A stretch of DNA of 64,000 nucleotides from Nisaea sp. (lineage in GTDB: Bacteria > Pseudomonadota > Alphaproteobacteria > Thalassobaculales > Thalassobaculaceae), in assembly GCF_017640745.1 (NCBI RefSeq), contig NZ_JAEPQA010000018.1:46293-110292 (forward strand), read 5' to 3'. The notes under the pieces were generated by a model. That model saw only the letters and a program-made list of their open reading frames with translations. It was not told the origin of the DNA and did no database searches. This document shows positions 25,573 to 34,091 of the stretch, piece after piece. The number at the start of each line of letters is the position of its first letter. Position 1 is the first letter of the stretch. A program made the position numbers and the translations under genes.

Positions 25573-26271
25573 ATGGCACCTTCGAACAAGATCCCGCTGA
25601 CGCGCGACACGATCCGCTCCGGCCACATCCGGGAGCTCATCCGCCAGCATGCGACTACCTACAGGGTCCTGACCGACGAGGAACTGCACGCCTCGCTCGC
25701 CTCGATGTTTCCGGACGGCAAGCCCAATGAGGACGTCTGGCTGTTCGGCTACGGCTCGCTGATCTGGAACCCGACGATCCATTTCGCCGAATCCCGCTGT
25801 GCCACCGCGCACGGCTATCACCGTCGTTTCTGCCTGCAGACCCATCTCGGCCGCGGCTCGCCGGAAGTCCCTGGCCTCACCCTCGGGCTCGACCGGGGCG
25901 GATGCTGCCGCGGCGTCGCCTTCCGGATCACACGGGACACCGCCTATGACGAGCTCGAGATCGTCTGGCGGCGCGAGATGGTCAGCGATGCCTATATCCC
26001 CCGCTGGCTTTCCCTTGCGAGCGACGAAGGCTCGATCCGGGCGATCGGTTTCGTGATGAACCGCAAGCATGAACGCTATGTCGGCGAGATGCCGGAAGAG
26101 GAGATGGCGCGCACCATCGAGCGGGCGCACGGCTTTCTCGGTCCCTGCGCCGAATATCTCTTCAATACGGTGGACCATCTGGAGGAACTCGGCATGCCCG
26201 ACCGCGGCCTGAAGCGGTTGCGCGACCGGGTCTCCGAAATCCGCTCGGAGGCGTCCCGGAAACCCGCTTGA
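25573..26271 (+). CDS. ChaC-like gamma-glutamylcyclotransferase
   Basis: The 232-residue protein contains the glycine-rich WLFGYGSLIWNP motif near residues 56-67 that defines the gamma-glutamylcyclotransferase fold and binds the gamma-glutamyl group. It degrades glutathione or gamma-glutamyl peptides to 5-oxoproline in the cytoplasm. The remainder (RRFCLQTHLGRGSPEVPG and a C-terminal helical region) matches ChaC rather than the shorter GGCT type. It lies 67 bases upstream of the LonB-type protease gene and could be co-transcribed. Confidence 0.88.
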   Translation: MAPSNKIPLTRDTIRSGHIRELIRQHATTYRVLTDEELHASLASMFPDGKPNEDVWLFGYGSLIWNPTIHFAESRCATAHGYHRRFCLQTHLGRGSPEVPGLTLGLDRGGCCRGVAFRITRDTAYDELEIVWRREMVSDAYIPRWLSLASDEGSIRAIGFVMNRKHERYVGEMPEEEMARTIERAHGFLGPCAEYLFNTVDHLEELGMPDRGLKRLRDRVSEIRSEASRKPA

Positions 26272-26338
26272 GGACTCCGGTCTTTCTTGTACGGCGAAGC
26301 GGCGATAAAACCGAAGAAGGCTTTCAGAGGGACGCGCC

Positions 26339-28762
26339 ATGGCCGTTAAGCCACTTGCTGCTAAAGCACTCTTCACCAGGACCGACCTGAAGCCGCATTC
26401 CATCCAGAGCACGGACGACCTTGAGGATATCGAGGCGCTGATCGGCCAGGAACGGGCGCTCGGCGCCGTCAAGTTCGCCGCCGGCATGCGGCAGCGCGGA
26501 TACAACCTCTTCGTCATCGGCCCCAAGGGGTCCGGCCGGCACATGGCGGTGAACCGCTTTCTGCAGCAACGCGGGGCCGAACTCGACGCGCCGCCTGACT
26601 GGGTCTATGTGCACAATTTCGAAAAGCCCTACATGCCGCTGGCGATCTCGGTTCCGCCGGGCCGGGGCGAGCCGTTCCGCAAGGCCATGCAGGAGCTTGT
26701 CTCGGACCTGAAGGCGGTCCTGCCGACCTTGTTCGAGAGCGAGGATTACCGTCTCAGGATCGACGCGGTGAACAAGGACGCGGCCGAGAAGCAGCAGCAC
26801 GCGCTGGAGGGCGTCGATACGGAGGCGCGCAAGCACGGCGTCACGCTGATCCGAACCCCGCAGGGATTTGCCTTCGCGCCGCTCTCCGGCCAGAAGCCGA
26901 TGGCGCCCGAAACCTTCCAGCAGCTCCCCGAGGAAGCACAGAAGCGCTACCAGGAAGCCACCAAGGGCATGATGGAGGAACTGCAGAAGGTCCTTCACGG
27001 TCTGCCGATGATCGAGCGCGACCGGCTACGGGAACTGCGCAAGATCGCCCGCGAGACGGCACGGCACGTCATCGAGCAGGAAATCGCTGATGTCGCTGCG
27101 GTGATGACCTGCTGCGACGACGTTCTCGCCTATCTGAAGATCGTCGCCGACGACATGGTCGAGCATATCGGCCTCTTCATGCATTCCGACGAGGACGGTC
27201 CGCTCGCGCTGCCGAACGGCGGCAGCGGCGAAGGCGCGGTCGAGCACGATCCGGCGACCCGCTATCAGGTCAATGTCCTGGTCTCGAATATCCCGTCCGG
27301 CGGCGCGCCGGTCATAGTCGAGGACCATCCCGCCCTCGGGAAACTGATCGGGCGGATCGAGCACTATGCGCAGATGGGCACCCTGATCACCGACTTCACG
27401 CTGATCAAGCCGGGCGCGCTGCACCATGCCAACGGCGGCTTTCTGCTGATCAACGCCGACAAGCTCCTGCTCAACCCGATGAGCTGGGAGGCCCTCAAGC
27501 GGGCGCTCTATGCCGAGCAGATCACCATTGAATCGCCCTACATGACCTCCGCCACGGCCACCGTGCTGTCGCTGCAGCCGGACCCGATCCCGCTCGACCT
27601 GAAGATCGTGCTGTTCGGCGACTACCGGCTCTATCTGCTGCTCTCCTCGCTCGATCCGGACTTCCAGGACCTGTTCAAGGTCGCCGCCGATTTCGAGGAG
27701 GTGCTGGACCGATCGCCGGAGAACGACCAGCTCTTCGCCCGCCTCGTCGCCACCATTGCCCGCAACAACAAGCTACGCCGCTTCGGGCGCGACGCCATCG
27801 AGCGGGTGATGGAGCATGCGGCACGGATCGCGGGGGATTCCGAACGGCTCTCGACCCGCGTCGGCCTGATCGCCGACCTGATGCGCGAGGCCGACCACTG
27901 GGCCGGAGAGGCCGGCAAGCAGAGCGTCTCGCGCACTCATGTCCAGCAGGCCATCGACGCGCAGATCCATCGCGCCGACCGGATCAGGGAGCGTTCGATC
28001 GAGCAGATCACCCGCGGCACGGTGCTGATCGATACGGATGGCGCGAAGGTCGGGCAGGTGAACGGGCTCTCCGTTCTGCAGATCGGCACTTTCGCTTTCG
28101 GTAAGCCGAGCCGGATCTCGGCCACGGTGCGAGTCGGCGGCGGCAAGGTGGTCGATATCGAGCGCGAGGTGGAACTCGGCGGCCCGCTGCATTCCAAGGG
28201 CGTGATGATCCTCTCCGGCTATCTCGCCCGGACCTATGCGCTCGAGGCGCCGATGTCGCTCGCAGCGACCCTCACCTTCGAGCAGTCCTACGGCGGCGTC
28301 GACGGCGACAGCGCCTCCTCGGCGGAACTCTACGCCCTGCTTTCCGCACTTTCGGAGGTACCGATCGACCAGTCGCTGGCGGTGACCGGCTCGGTCAACC
28401 AGATGGGCGAGGTGCAGGCGATCGGCGGCGCGAACGAGAAGATCGAGGGCTTCTTCGACGTCTGCGCGGCGCGTGGCCTGACCGGCCGTCAGGGCGTTCT
28501 GATCCCGGCCTCCAACGTGAAGCACCTGATGCTGCGCGAGGATGTGGTCAAAGCCTGCGAAGAGAAGAAGTTCCGCATCCTGCCGATCACGACCATCGAG
28601 GACGGCATCGAGGCGCTGACCGGCAAGAAGGCCGGCGCGCGCGGTGCCAAGGGAAAGTACCCCGCCGGCAGCATCAACCGGCTGGTCGAGGACCGGCTGC
28701 TCGCCTTCGCCAGGGCGCGCTTCAAGGCGGGCAAGGGACAGAGCGGGCCGGTCAATACCTGA
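26339..28762 (+). CDS. LonB-type ATP-dependent protease (AAA_32 / Lon C-terminal domain)
   Basis: An 807-residue fused AAA+ ATPase and Lon protease. The P-loop region is GPKGSGRHM at 61-69, with Arg in place of the usual Lys, which I recall as a trait of this AAA_32-type family. A long helical insertion (about 90-230) follows. The proteolytic dyad is Ser658 in DGDSASSAEL and Lys701 in NEKIEG, 43 residues apart as in classical Lon. It is a cytoplasmic quality-control or regulatory protease with unknown targets. The start follows AGAGGGACGCGCC. Confidence 0.9.
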   Translation: MAVKPLAAKALFTRTDLKPHSIQSTDDLEDIEALIGQERALGAVKFAAGMRQRGYNLFVIGPKGSGRHMAVNRFLQQRGAELDAPPDWVYVHNFEKPYMPLAISVPPGRGEPFRKAMQELVSDLKAVLPTLFESEDYRLRIDAVNKDAAEKQQHALEGVDTEARKHGVTLIRTPQGFAFAPLSGQKPMAPETFQQLPEEAQKRYQEATKGMMEELQKVLHGLPMIERDRLRELRKIARETARHVIEQEIADVAAVMTCCDDVLAYLKIVADDMVEHIGLFMHSDEDGPLALPNGGSGEGAVEHDPATRYQVNVLVSNIPSGGAPVIVEDHPALGKLIGRIEHYAQMGTLITDFTLIKPGALHHANGGFLLINADKLLLNPMSWEALKRALYAEQITIESPYMTSATATVLSLQPDPIPLDLKIVLFGDYRLYLLLSSLDPDFQDLFKVAADFEEVLDRSPENDQLFARLVATIARNNKLRRFGRDAIERVMEHAARIAGDSERLSTRVGLIADLMREADHWAGEAGKQSVSRTHVQQAIDAQIHRADRIRERSIEQITRGTVLIDTDGAKVGQVNGLSVLQIGTFAFGKPSRISATVRVGGGKVVDIEREVELGGPLHSKGVMILSGYLARTYALEAPMSLAATLTFEQSYGGVDGDSASSAELYALLSALSEVPIDQSLAVTGSVNQMGEVQAIGGANEKIEGFFDVCAARGLTGRQGVLIPASNVKHLMLREDVVKACEEKKFRILPITTIEDGIEALTGKKAGARGAKGKYPAGSINRLVEDRLLAFARARFKAGKGQSGPVNT

Positions 28763-28765
28763 CGG

Positions 28766-29746
28766 TCAGAGATAGGTCCCCGCGAGCGTCACCAGTTCGC
28801 CGCCGACACCGAGCTTGAAGCGCGAGACGCCGGGCATGTGCAGCCCGTCGACGCCGCCGAGATCGAGCCATTCGACGCCGAGCCCCTTCAGCTTCTCGAT
28901 CGCGTTCCAGAGCAGCAAATTGTGGGCGTGCTTTTCCCGTCCCTCCACCCCGGTCCAGCCGACATAGTAGGTCGCGGCCCTGCCGTGCCGGACGGTGAGG
29001 AGCGCGGCAACCGGCTCGCTGCCGGAATAGGCAGTGAACACCTGCACCGCACGCTTGTCGCGCCCGCTGTCGGCGATGGCGGCGACAAAGGCACCGGCGG
29101 GCGCGCGGAACTTCCGGCGTTTGCGGTGCTGGTCGTGCCGGGCGAGCAGCCACTCCATCGGCGCGCCGCCATAGCCGCTGCGTACCCTGAGCTTGGCGCT
29201 TTCCGCGAGTTTCAGCTGATTGCGCCATTTCATGTGCAGTCCGCTGCGGAGCTCTTCGAGCTCGGGCCTGAGATCGAGCCAGACCGTACTGTAGCCGGTC
29301 ACCACCGGCCGCATGCCGACAGCTCTGAGAAGCCCCTCGCTTGCCGCACCCGCGGGCAATTCGGGCGTCATGAAAAAAAGGTTCAGCTTTGTCACCGGAT
29401 AGCGCCGCTTGATCAGACGGAAGACCGCTTCCCGTTCAGGCTCCGAGACATCGGCAAGAAAGACCGGGCCGCGGGTCAGCTTGGCCATCCGGAAGCCGCC
29501 AGGGAAACGCCATTCGAGCAGCAACGCGAGCGCTACGGGATCAGGTCCACGCATGAACACGGCAGGGACCGGCCGGTATGCCGAGACACGACCCATGGCG
29601 GCACCGTAGGCGGAGGCCTGCTCCAGCGGCGGACGCGCGGCCTTCGCCAGCAGTTCGTCCCACTGCCGCTGGTCGACGCTGTCCCAGAGAGCGACGATGC
29701 CGTCCAGTTCCTCGCCGCGCCTGTCGGTTCCGGCGCCTGACGCCAT
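28766..29746 (-). CDS. FemAB-like / GNAT-fold acyltransferase
   Basis: A 326-residue protein with two tandem GNAT-like halves in the manner of FemAB/BioF2-type (Acetyltransf_6) enzymes. The second half has WRNQLKLAES, AALLTVRHGRAATYYVGWT and WLDLGGVDGLHMPGVSRFK, matching the conserved end of the family. Such enzymes transfer aminoacyl or acyl groups, for example to peptidoglycan stem peptides or lipids. The acceptor is not predictable. It is convergent with the LonB-type gene (3-base gap) and divergent from a small membrane protein gene. Confidence 0.78.
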   Translation of the reverse strand: MASGAGTDRRGEELDGIVALWDSVDQRQWDELLAKAARPPLEQASAYGAAMGRVSAYRPVPAVFMRGPDPVALALLLEWRFPGGFRMAKLTRGPVFLADVSEPEREAVFRLIKRRYPVTKLNLFFMTPELPAGAASEGLLRAVGMRPVVTGYSTVWLDLRPELEELRSGLHMKWRNQLKLAESAKLRVRSGYGGAPMEWLLARHDQHRKRRKFRAPAGAFVAAIADSGRDKRAVQVFTAYSGSEPVAALLTVRHGRAATYYVGWTGVEGREKHAHNLLLWNAIEKLKGLGVEWLDLGGVDGLHMPGVSRFKLGVGGELVTLAGTYL

Positions 29747-29786
29747 TGCTGTTTCCCCCGCCCCGTTCGCCGGTTAGTCTTAGCCC

Positions 29787-29996
29787 ATGGCGCTCTTCGC
29801 ACAATTCAAAAAGCCGCCGCTGATCCACGGGCAAAGGATCCCCGGCCGCCGCTTCACCCGCTGGGCGGCGCTCTATTTCATCGGCTTCGTGGCACTGCCG
29901 ATCCTCGGTCTGACGCTGGCGCTCGACCTGATCGGCTATCTCGTCGCGGTGAAGCTGTTCGGCGCGTCCTGCTACGGGCTGCTCTGCTTCTTCTGA
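29787..29996 (+). CDS. Small membrane protein, 69 residues
   Basis: A basic N-terminus of about 25 residues is followed by one long or two short hydrophobic segments (about 27-65) ending SCYGLLCFF. It is probably inserted in the inner membrane with the basic end in the cytoplasm. No strong ribosome site precedes the ATG. The stop TGA directly abuts the reversed stop of the next gene, forming TGATCA. The family is not recognised. Confidence 0.6.
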   Translation: MALFAQFKKPPLIHGQRIPGRRFTRWAALYFIGFVALPILGLTLALDLIGYLVAVKLFGASCYGLLCFF

Positions 29997-30905
29997 TCAG
30001 GACTTGGCTTCGGGCAGATCGATCCCGGCCAGTTTCTGGAACACCTTGATCACAGCGGAATCGTCCTCCCGCCCGAGCCCGGCCGCCGCCGCTCCGAGAA
30101 ACTGCTGGTGCGCCGCCGCCGAGAGCGGCAGCGGGAAGGTGAGCTGCTTGCCCGTCTCCAGCACGATCCCGAGATCCTTCACGAAGATGTTCACCGCGCT
30201 GAGCGGGGTATAGTCGCCGTCCAGGATATGCGGCACCCGGTTGTTGAACATCCAGGACGAGCCGGCGGAATTGGAGATCACCTCGAACAGGTCCTGCGGC
30301 GCCACTCCGGCCCGGATGCCGAGCGCCATCGCCTCCGCCGCGGCGGCGATATGCACGCCGGCAAGCAGCTGGTTGATGGTCTTCACCGTCGAGCCCGGTC
30401 CGGCCATGTCACCGAGGCGGTAGACCTTGGAGGCGATCGCGTCGAGCAGGAACCCGGCCGCCTCGAAGGCTTCCGGCCTGCCGGAACCCATCACCGTCAT
30501 CTCGCCGGTCGCGGCTTTCGCGGCACCGCCGCTGACCGGCGCGTCGACCATCAGGATCCCGTGTTCCGCCAGCCGCGCTTCGAGATCCCGCGCATAGGCC
30601 GCCGGAACCGTGCTGCTGGCGACCACGACCGCACCTTTCTTCAGGTGCCTCACCGCGCCGGTTTCGCCGAACAGCACGCTCTCGGTCTGGTCGGCATTCA
30701 CCACCAGCACGAGAAGCGCATCGACGTGGGCCGCGAGTTCGGCCGGGCTGGCCGCCCCCTTGCCGCCATTCGCGGCAAAATCCGCCACCGAGTCCGCGCG
30801 CACATCCGTGCCCCAGGTCTCGACGCCGGCCGCAACCAGCGAGCGCGCCGCGCCCATGCCCATGGAACCGAGGCCGATCACCCCGGCGATTCTCGCTTCT
30901 GCCAT
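29997..30905 (-). CDS. 3-hydroxyisobutyrate-dehydrogenase-family NAD-dependent dehydrogenase, LtnD-like
   Basis: The 302-residue protein has a Rossmann domain with GVIGLGSMGMGAARSL at 8-23, the substrate motif DAPVSGGAAKAATGEM near 122-137 and a catalytic Lys in GSTVKTINQLL near 171-181. The sequence is closest in my judgement to L-threonate dehydrogenase LtnD, but glyoxylate/succinic-semialdehyde reductases share the motifs. Its partner genes for threonate breakdown are not in view. The downstream neighbour on the same strand upstream is an SDR gene 10 bases away, so the two are likely one operon. Confidence 0.85.
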   Translation of the reverse strand: MAEARIAGVIGLGSMGMGAARSLVAAGVETWGTDVRADSVADFAANGGKGAASPAELAAHVDALLVLVVNADQTESVLFGETGAVRHLKKGAVVVASSTVPAAYARDLEARLAEHGILMVDAPVSGGAAKAATGEMTVMGSGRPEAFEAAGFLLDAIASKVYRLGDMAGPGSTVKTINQLLAGVHIAAAAEAMALGIRAGVAPQDLFEVISNSAGSSWMFNNRVPHILDGDYTPLSAVNIFVKDLGIVLETGKQLTFPLPLSAAAHQQFLGAAAAGLGREDDSAVIKVFQKLAGIDLPEAKS

Positions 30906-30915
30906 TCTTCTCTCC

Positions 30916-31665
30916 CTAGACCAATCCGCCGTTCACATGGATGAGCTGACCGGTAACGTAGCTCGCCTCGGGGGAAGCGAGAAAGCCGATCACCGCCGCG
31001 ACCTCGTCCGGCGTCCCGCGCCGCCCCATCGGGATCGACGGCACGAAGGCGTCGACCGCCCCGGGCTTCAGCGCCGAGGGCGTGCCCGCATCCTTCTCGA
31101 TGAAGCCCGGTGCGACGATGTTGGCCGTCGCCCCGGACGGCGCCAGGCGCAGGGCCAAAGCCCGCGCCGTCGCCTCGAGGGATGCCTTCGCTCCGGCCGT
31201 CGCCGCGAAGGACGGAAGATCGGTGCGCCAGACATGCGGGCCGAACGCACTGACCGCGACAGCCCGGCCAGCGGGCGAGCGTTCGAGATACGGCAGCGCC
31301 GCCTCCGCCATCTCGAAGAAGGAGCGCGCGATGGCGTCATGGGCCTGCTCGAAAAGCTCCGTGCCCGCCTCGCCGAGCGGGGCGCGGTCGGCATAGCCGG
31401 CATTGGCGATCAGAATGTCGAGACCACCGAACCGCTCCGTGCAACGCTCGACCAGCATGCGGCCGGCATTCGGTGCGGCGAGATCTGTCAGCAGGGTCTC
31501 GACCTCGGCCCCGGCCTCCCGGAGGCCGTCCGCGACACGCGAAAGCCCGGCTTCATTTGAACGGGTATGCAACAGAAAGCGGTCGCCGGGACGGAGCAGC
31601 TTCCGCGCCGTGGCGGCGCCGATCCCGCTCGCCGCGCCCGTCACCAGAATGGTTCTCGCATTCAT
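30916..31665 (-). CDS. Short-chain dehydrogenase/reductase with Thr in place of the catalytic Tyr
   Basis: The 249-residue SDR has the TGAASGIG cofactor loop (9-16), the NAG motif (88-90), active-site Ser139 and Lys160. The canonical YxxxK reads TAGAK, so Tyr is replaced by Thr156. The C-terminal GFIEKD, PMGRRGTPDEVA and YVTGQLIHVNGG segments are standard. It may be slow, use a different proton donor, or have a non-catalytic role. It is upstream of the LtnD-like gene by 10 bases in the same direction. Confidence 0.85.
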   Translation of the reverse strand: MNARTILVTGAASGIGAATARKLLRPGDRFLLHTRSNEAGLSRVADGLREAGAEVETLLTDLAAPNAGRMLVERCTERFGGLDILIANAGYADRAPLGEAGTELFEQAHDAIARSFFEMAEAALPYLERSPAGRAVAVSAFGPHVWRTDLPSFAATAGAKASLEATARALALRLAPSGATANIVAPGFIEKDAGTPSALKPGAVDAFVPSIPMGRRGTPDEVAAVIGFLASPEASYVTGQLIHVNGGLV

Positions 31666-31756
31666 CCCGCTCCCCCCCGGATATCAGCGCGCACTCTCGC
31701 ACGTGACCTGCGCCGGCAAAAGAGGCGCTCGCGCCCTCATCGGGAAAGACAGAATT

Positions 31757-32242
31757 CTAGATCCAGCGCCGGACCCGCGCCTTGTACTCCACATAGGGCG
31801 TCCCGAACTTGCGTTCGAGATAAGCCTCCTCGCGCAGGATGACGCCATACTGCATCACCCCGACGAAGCCGATGGTGATGACGGGGAACCAGAGGGAATT
31901 GCCGAGCAGACCGATGCCTGCCAGCAGGATCACCATGGCGAGATACATCGGATTGCGGGTGCGGGCGAAGACCCCGGAGGTGACAATCGCCGTCGAGGGC
32001 ACCCAGGGTTTCACGCTGGTCCCGGCGCGCTTGAACTGGCGCTCTCCCGCGATCGCGAGCGCTATGGCCGAAAGGATCACCGCGGAGCCCAGATAATAGC
32101 GCGCCCAGTCCGGCGCGAAGGGCCTGGGCCAGAGATAGTCGAGACCGAACCCGAGAAGCACCGCGATCAGCAGGATGACCGGCGGCGGCAGGATGACCCC
32201 GGCCGTATCCTTTTCTTCCGCCTGATTGCTTTCGTCGTTCAT
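31757..32242 (-). CDS. Isoprenylcysteine carboxyl methyltransferase-like membrane protein
   Basis: A 161-residue membrane protein with about four hydrophobic segments and the family's C-terminal catalytic pattern RTRNPMYLAMVILLAG and LREEAYLERKFGTPYVEYKARVRRW, which binds S-adenosylmethionine. Bacterial members methylate small molecules or lipids, and few have known substrates. The ATG overlaps the stop of the upstream nucleotidyltransferase gene (ATGA), so this start is well supported and the longer reading frame is rejected. Confidence 0.85.
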   Translation of the reverse strand: MNDESNQAEEKDTAGVILPPPVILLIAVLLGFGLDYLWPRPFAPDWARYYLGSAVILSAIALAIAGERQFKRAGTSVKPWVPSTAIVTSGVFARTRNPMYLAMVILLAGIGLLGNSLWFPVITIGFVGVMQYGVILREEAYLERKFGTPYVEYKARVRRWI

Positions 32243-32856
32243 ACCGTTCCCTCCACGACACTGAGCCAGGACCAGCGCTCCAGATAGCTGCCGCATTTGT
32301 AGGCGAACTGATGCGGCGTCGGGCTTTCGGGATTGAGACGCAATATGCCTCCGAACATATCGTCATAGCCATGCGGCGCGTAGACTTCGCCGGACGAAGA
32401 GATACCGCAACAGGTCCCGGCCACGACGAAACGCTCGATACAGGTCTTCGCCTCGAAGATCGGCGGGTAGGGTGCCCCGAACCGCTCTTCGAACCAGAGC
32501 GGAACCCGCGCCTGGTTCCGAATCTCGATCTCCACGCCGAGATCCCCGAAGAGTTCCGTACCGCGCCGGATCACCACATCCTCTGCGTCGTATCCGGTAT
32601 CCGGATCGAAATAGACGATGTCGTAGTCGCGGATATTTTCCGTCGCCGGACGTCCGGAAAGACTGTTCCAGACAGCGCCGAAGAGACATCCGGCGACCAG
32701 CCATGCGTCGTCGACCCCAAGTTCCGGTAGGCGGTCGAGGATCGCCCTGTTCACAGGGTTGCGGTGGATCAGCGCGACGAACCGTTCCTGCATTTCCGCC
32801 TCGCTCACGCTTGCGCTCCCGCATTTTTTCGGCTTTGTGGAATACATCCCAACCAC
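32239..32856 (-). CDS. Nucleotidyltransferase-family protein (NTP_transf_6/COG3575 type)
   Basis: 205 residues with the family motif AGCLFGAVWNSLSGRP around 55-70 and the acidic IRDYDIVYFD pair near 75-84 that would coordinate metal and nucleotide. Members are uncharacterised nucleotidyltransferase-fold proteins. It overlaps the methyltransferase gene by 4 bases and the two are probably co-expressed. The second ATG (residue 4) is an alternative start. Confidence 0.8.
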   Translation of the reverse strand: MVGMYSTKPKKCGSASVSEAEMQERFVALIHRNPVNRAILDRLPELGVDDAWLVAGCLFGAVWNSLSGRPATENIRDYDIVYFDPDTGYDAEDVVIRRGTELFGDLGVEIEIRNQARVPLWFEERFGAPYPPIFEAKTCIERFVVAGTCCGISSSGEVYAPHGYDDMFGGILRLNPESPTPHQFAYKCGSYLERWSWLSVVEGTV

Positions 32857-32965
32857 GACGGCGAATCCCGGGTCAAGCGATTGACGGGCGGCGCGCCCGA
32901 TCCGTAAAAAGAAACATTCTTTCCTTCAGGACCGCTTCCGGTCCGCCGACTGGACCATCGCCAGG

Positions 32966-34003
32966 ATGTCCGCAGCAACGCTTACCCGTCACGCATTCAG
33001 TCTTGCCATCGCGGCAGGAGGCGGCTGGGTATTTGCCCTCCTCCACGTCCCCTTGGCCTGGCTGCTCGGCCCGATGCTCGTCGTCGCCGCGATCAGCATG
33101 AGCGGCAAGACTCTCACGATGCCTAAAGGTGCGCGGCAGACCGGCCAGCTCCTGCTCGGAACCGGCATCGGCCTGAATTTCACCCCGGCCGTCGCCGCCT
33201 TCGTCATTGACCATATCGTGGTCATGGTGGTCTGCGCCCTCGCCTCGATCGGCTTCGGAATGCTCTCGGCGCTCTATCTCCGCCGGGTCGCGAAGGTCGA
33301 TATCGCCACTGCCTTCTTTTCCAGCCTGCCGGGCGGCGTGGTGGAGATGGCGCTGCAGGCGACCCGCTGGGGCGGCGACATGGCCCCGGTCTCGCTTGCC
33401 CAGTCGCTCCGCATCCTCTGCGTCGTGACCACGATCCCGACCACCCTGATCCTGCTCGGCGCCACCGGCCATTCGCCGTTCGAGGTGGCGAAACTGCCGT
33501 TCGACCTGGAAGGCTTTCCGATCCTCATCGGAGCGTCCCTCGCCGTGGGCGGCCTGATGGCCTGGCGACGGATCACCAATGCCTGGATCCTCGGTCCGCT
33601 GGCCTCCGCCGCGCTGATCACCGTGCTGCAGCTCGATCTCTCGGGCATGCCACGGGAACTGCTGAACCTGTCCCAGGTGCTGATCGGCTGCTTCATCGGC
33701 CTGCGCTACCGCCGCGATCTCGTGCTCTCGCTGCGCCGCTTCCTGCCGCATGCCGTGGTGAGCACGCTGGTTCTGGTCGGCCTCAATGTCGCATTCGGAA
33801 TCGGCGTCGCCGGCGTCACCGGCCTGCCCGCAGCCACGATGGTGCTGTCCGTCTCGCCCGGCGGAATGGCTGAGATGAGCATCACTGCCGCTGTGCTTGA
33901 ACTCGGCGTGCCGCTGATCGCGGCGTTCCATATCGTCCGCATCTTCCTTGTCATCGGACTCTCGGGGCTTATTTTCCGCTATATTCTGAGTCCACGCAGC
34001 TGA
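32966..34003 (+). CDS. AbrB-family integral membrane protein (PF05145 type)
   Basis: A 345-residue protein with about ten hydrophobic segments arranged as two repeated halves; each half contains a WLLGPM / WILGPL-like element and a TGQLLLGTGIGL / LSQVLIGCFIGL-like helix. This is the COG3180 family, sometimes named AbrB or ammonia monooxygenase-like, unrelated to the DNA-binding AbrB. Function is unknown; a transport role is plausible. It has a weak start context. Confidence 0.85.
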   Translation: MSAATLTRHAFSLAIAAGGGWVFALLHVPLAWLLGPMLVVAAISMSGKTLTMPKGARQTGQLLLGTGIGLNFTPAVAAFVIDHIVVMVVCALASIGFGMLSALYLRRVAKVDIATAFFSSLPGGVVEMALQATRWGGDMAPVSLAQSLRILCVVTTIPTTLILLGATGHSPFEVAKLPFDLEGFPILIGASLAVGGLMAWRRITNAWILGPLASAALITVLQLDLSGMPRELLNLSQVLIGCFIGLRYRRDLVLSLRRFLPHAVVSTLVLVGLNVAFGIGVAGVTGLPAATMVLSVSPGGMAEMSITAAVLELGVPLIAAFHIVRIFLVIGLSGLIFRYILSPRS

Positions 34004-34091
34004 CGTAATCTGTATTCTCGGTTGATCGACACACATCAAAGCCGACGCCACGAACCGGCGCATCACTCCGGCCCGTCCGGGAGGAAAGCTC

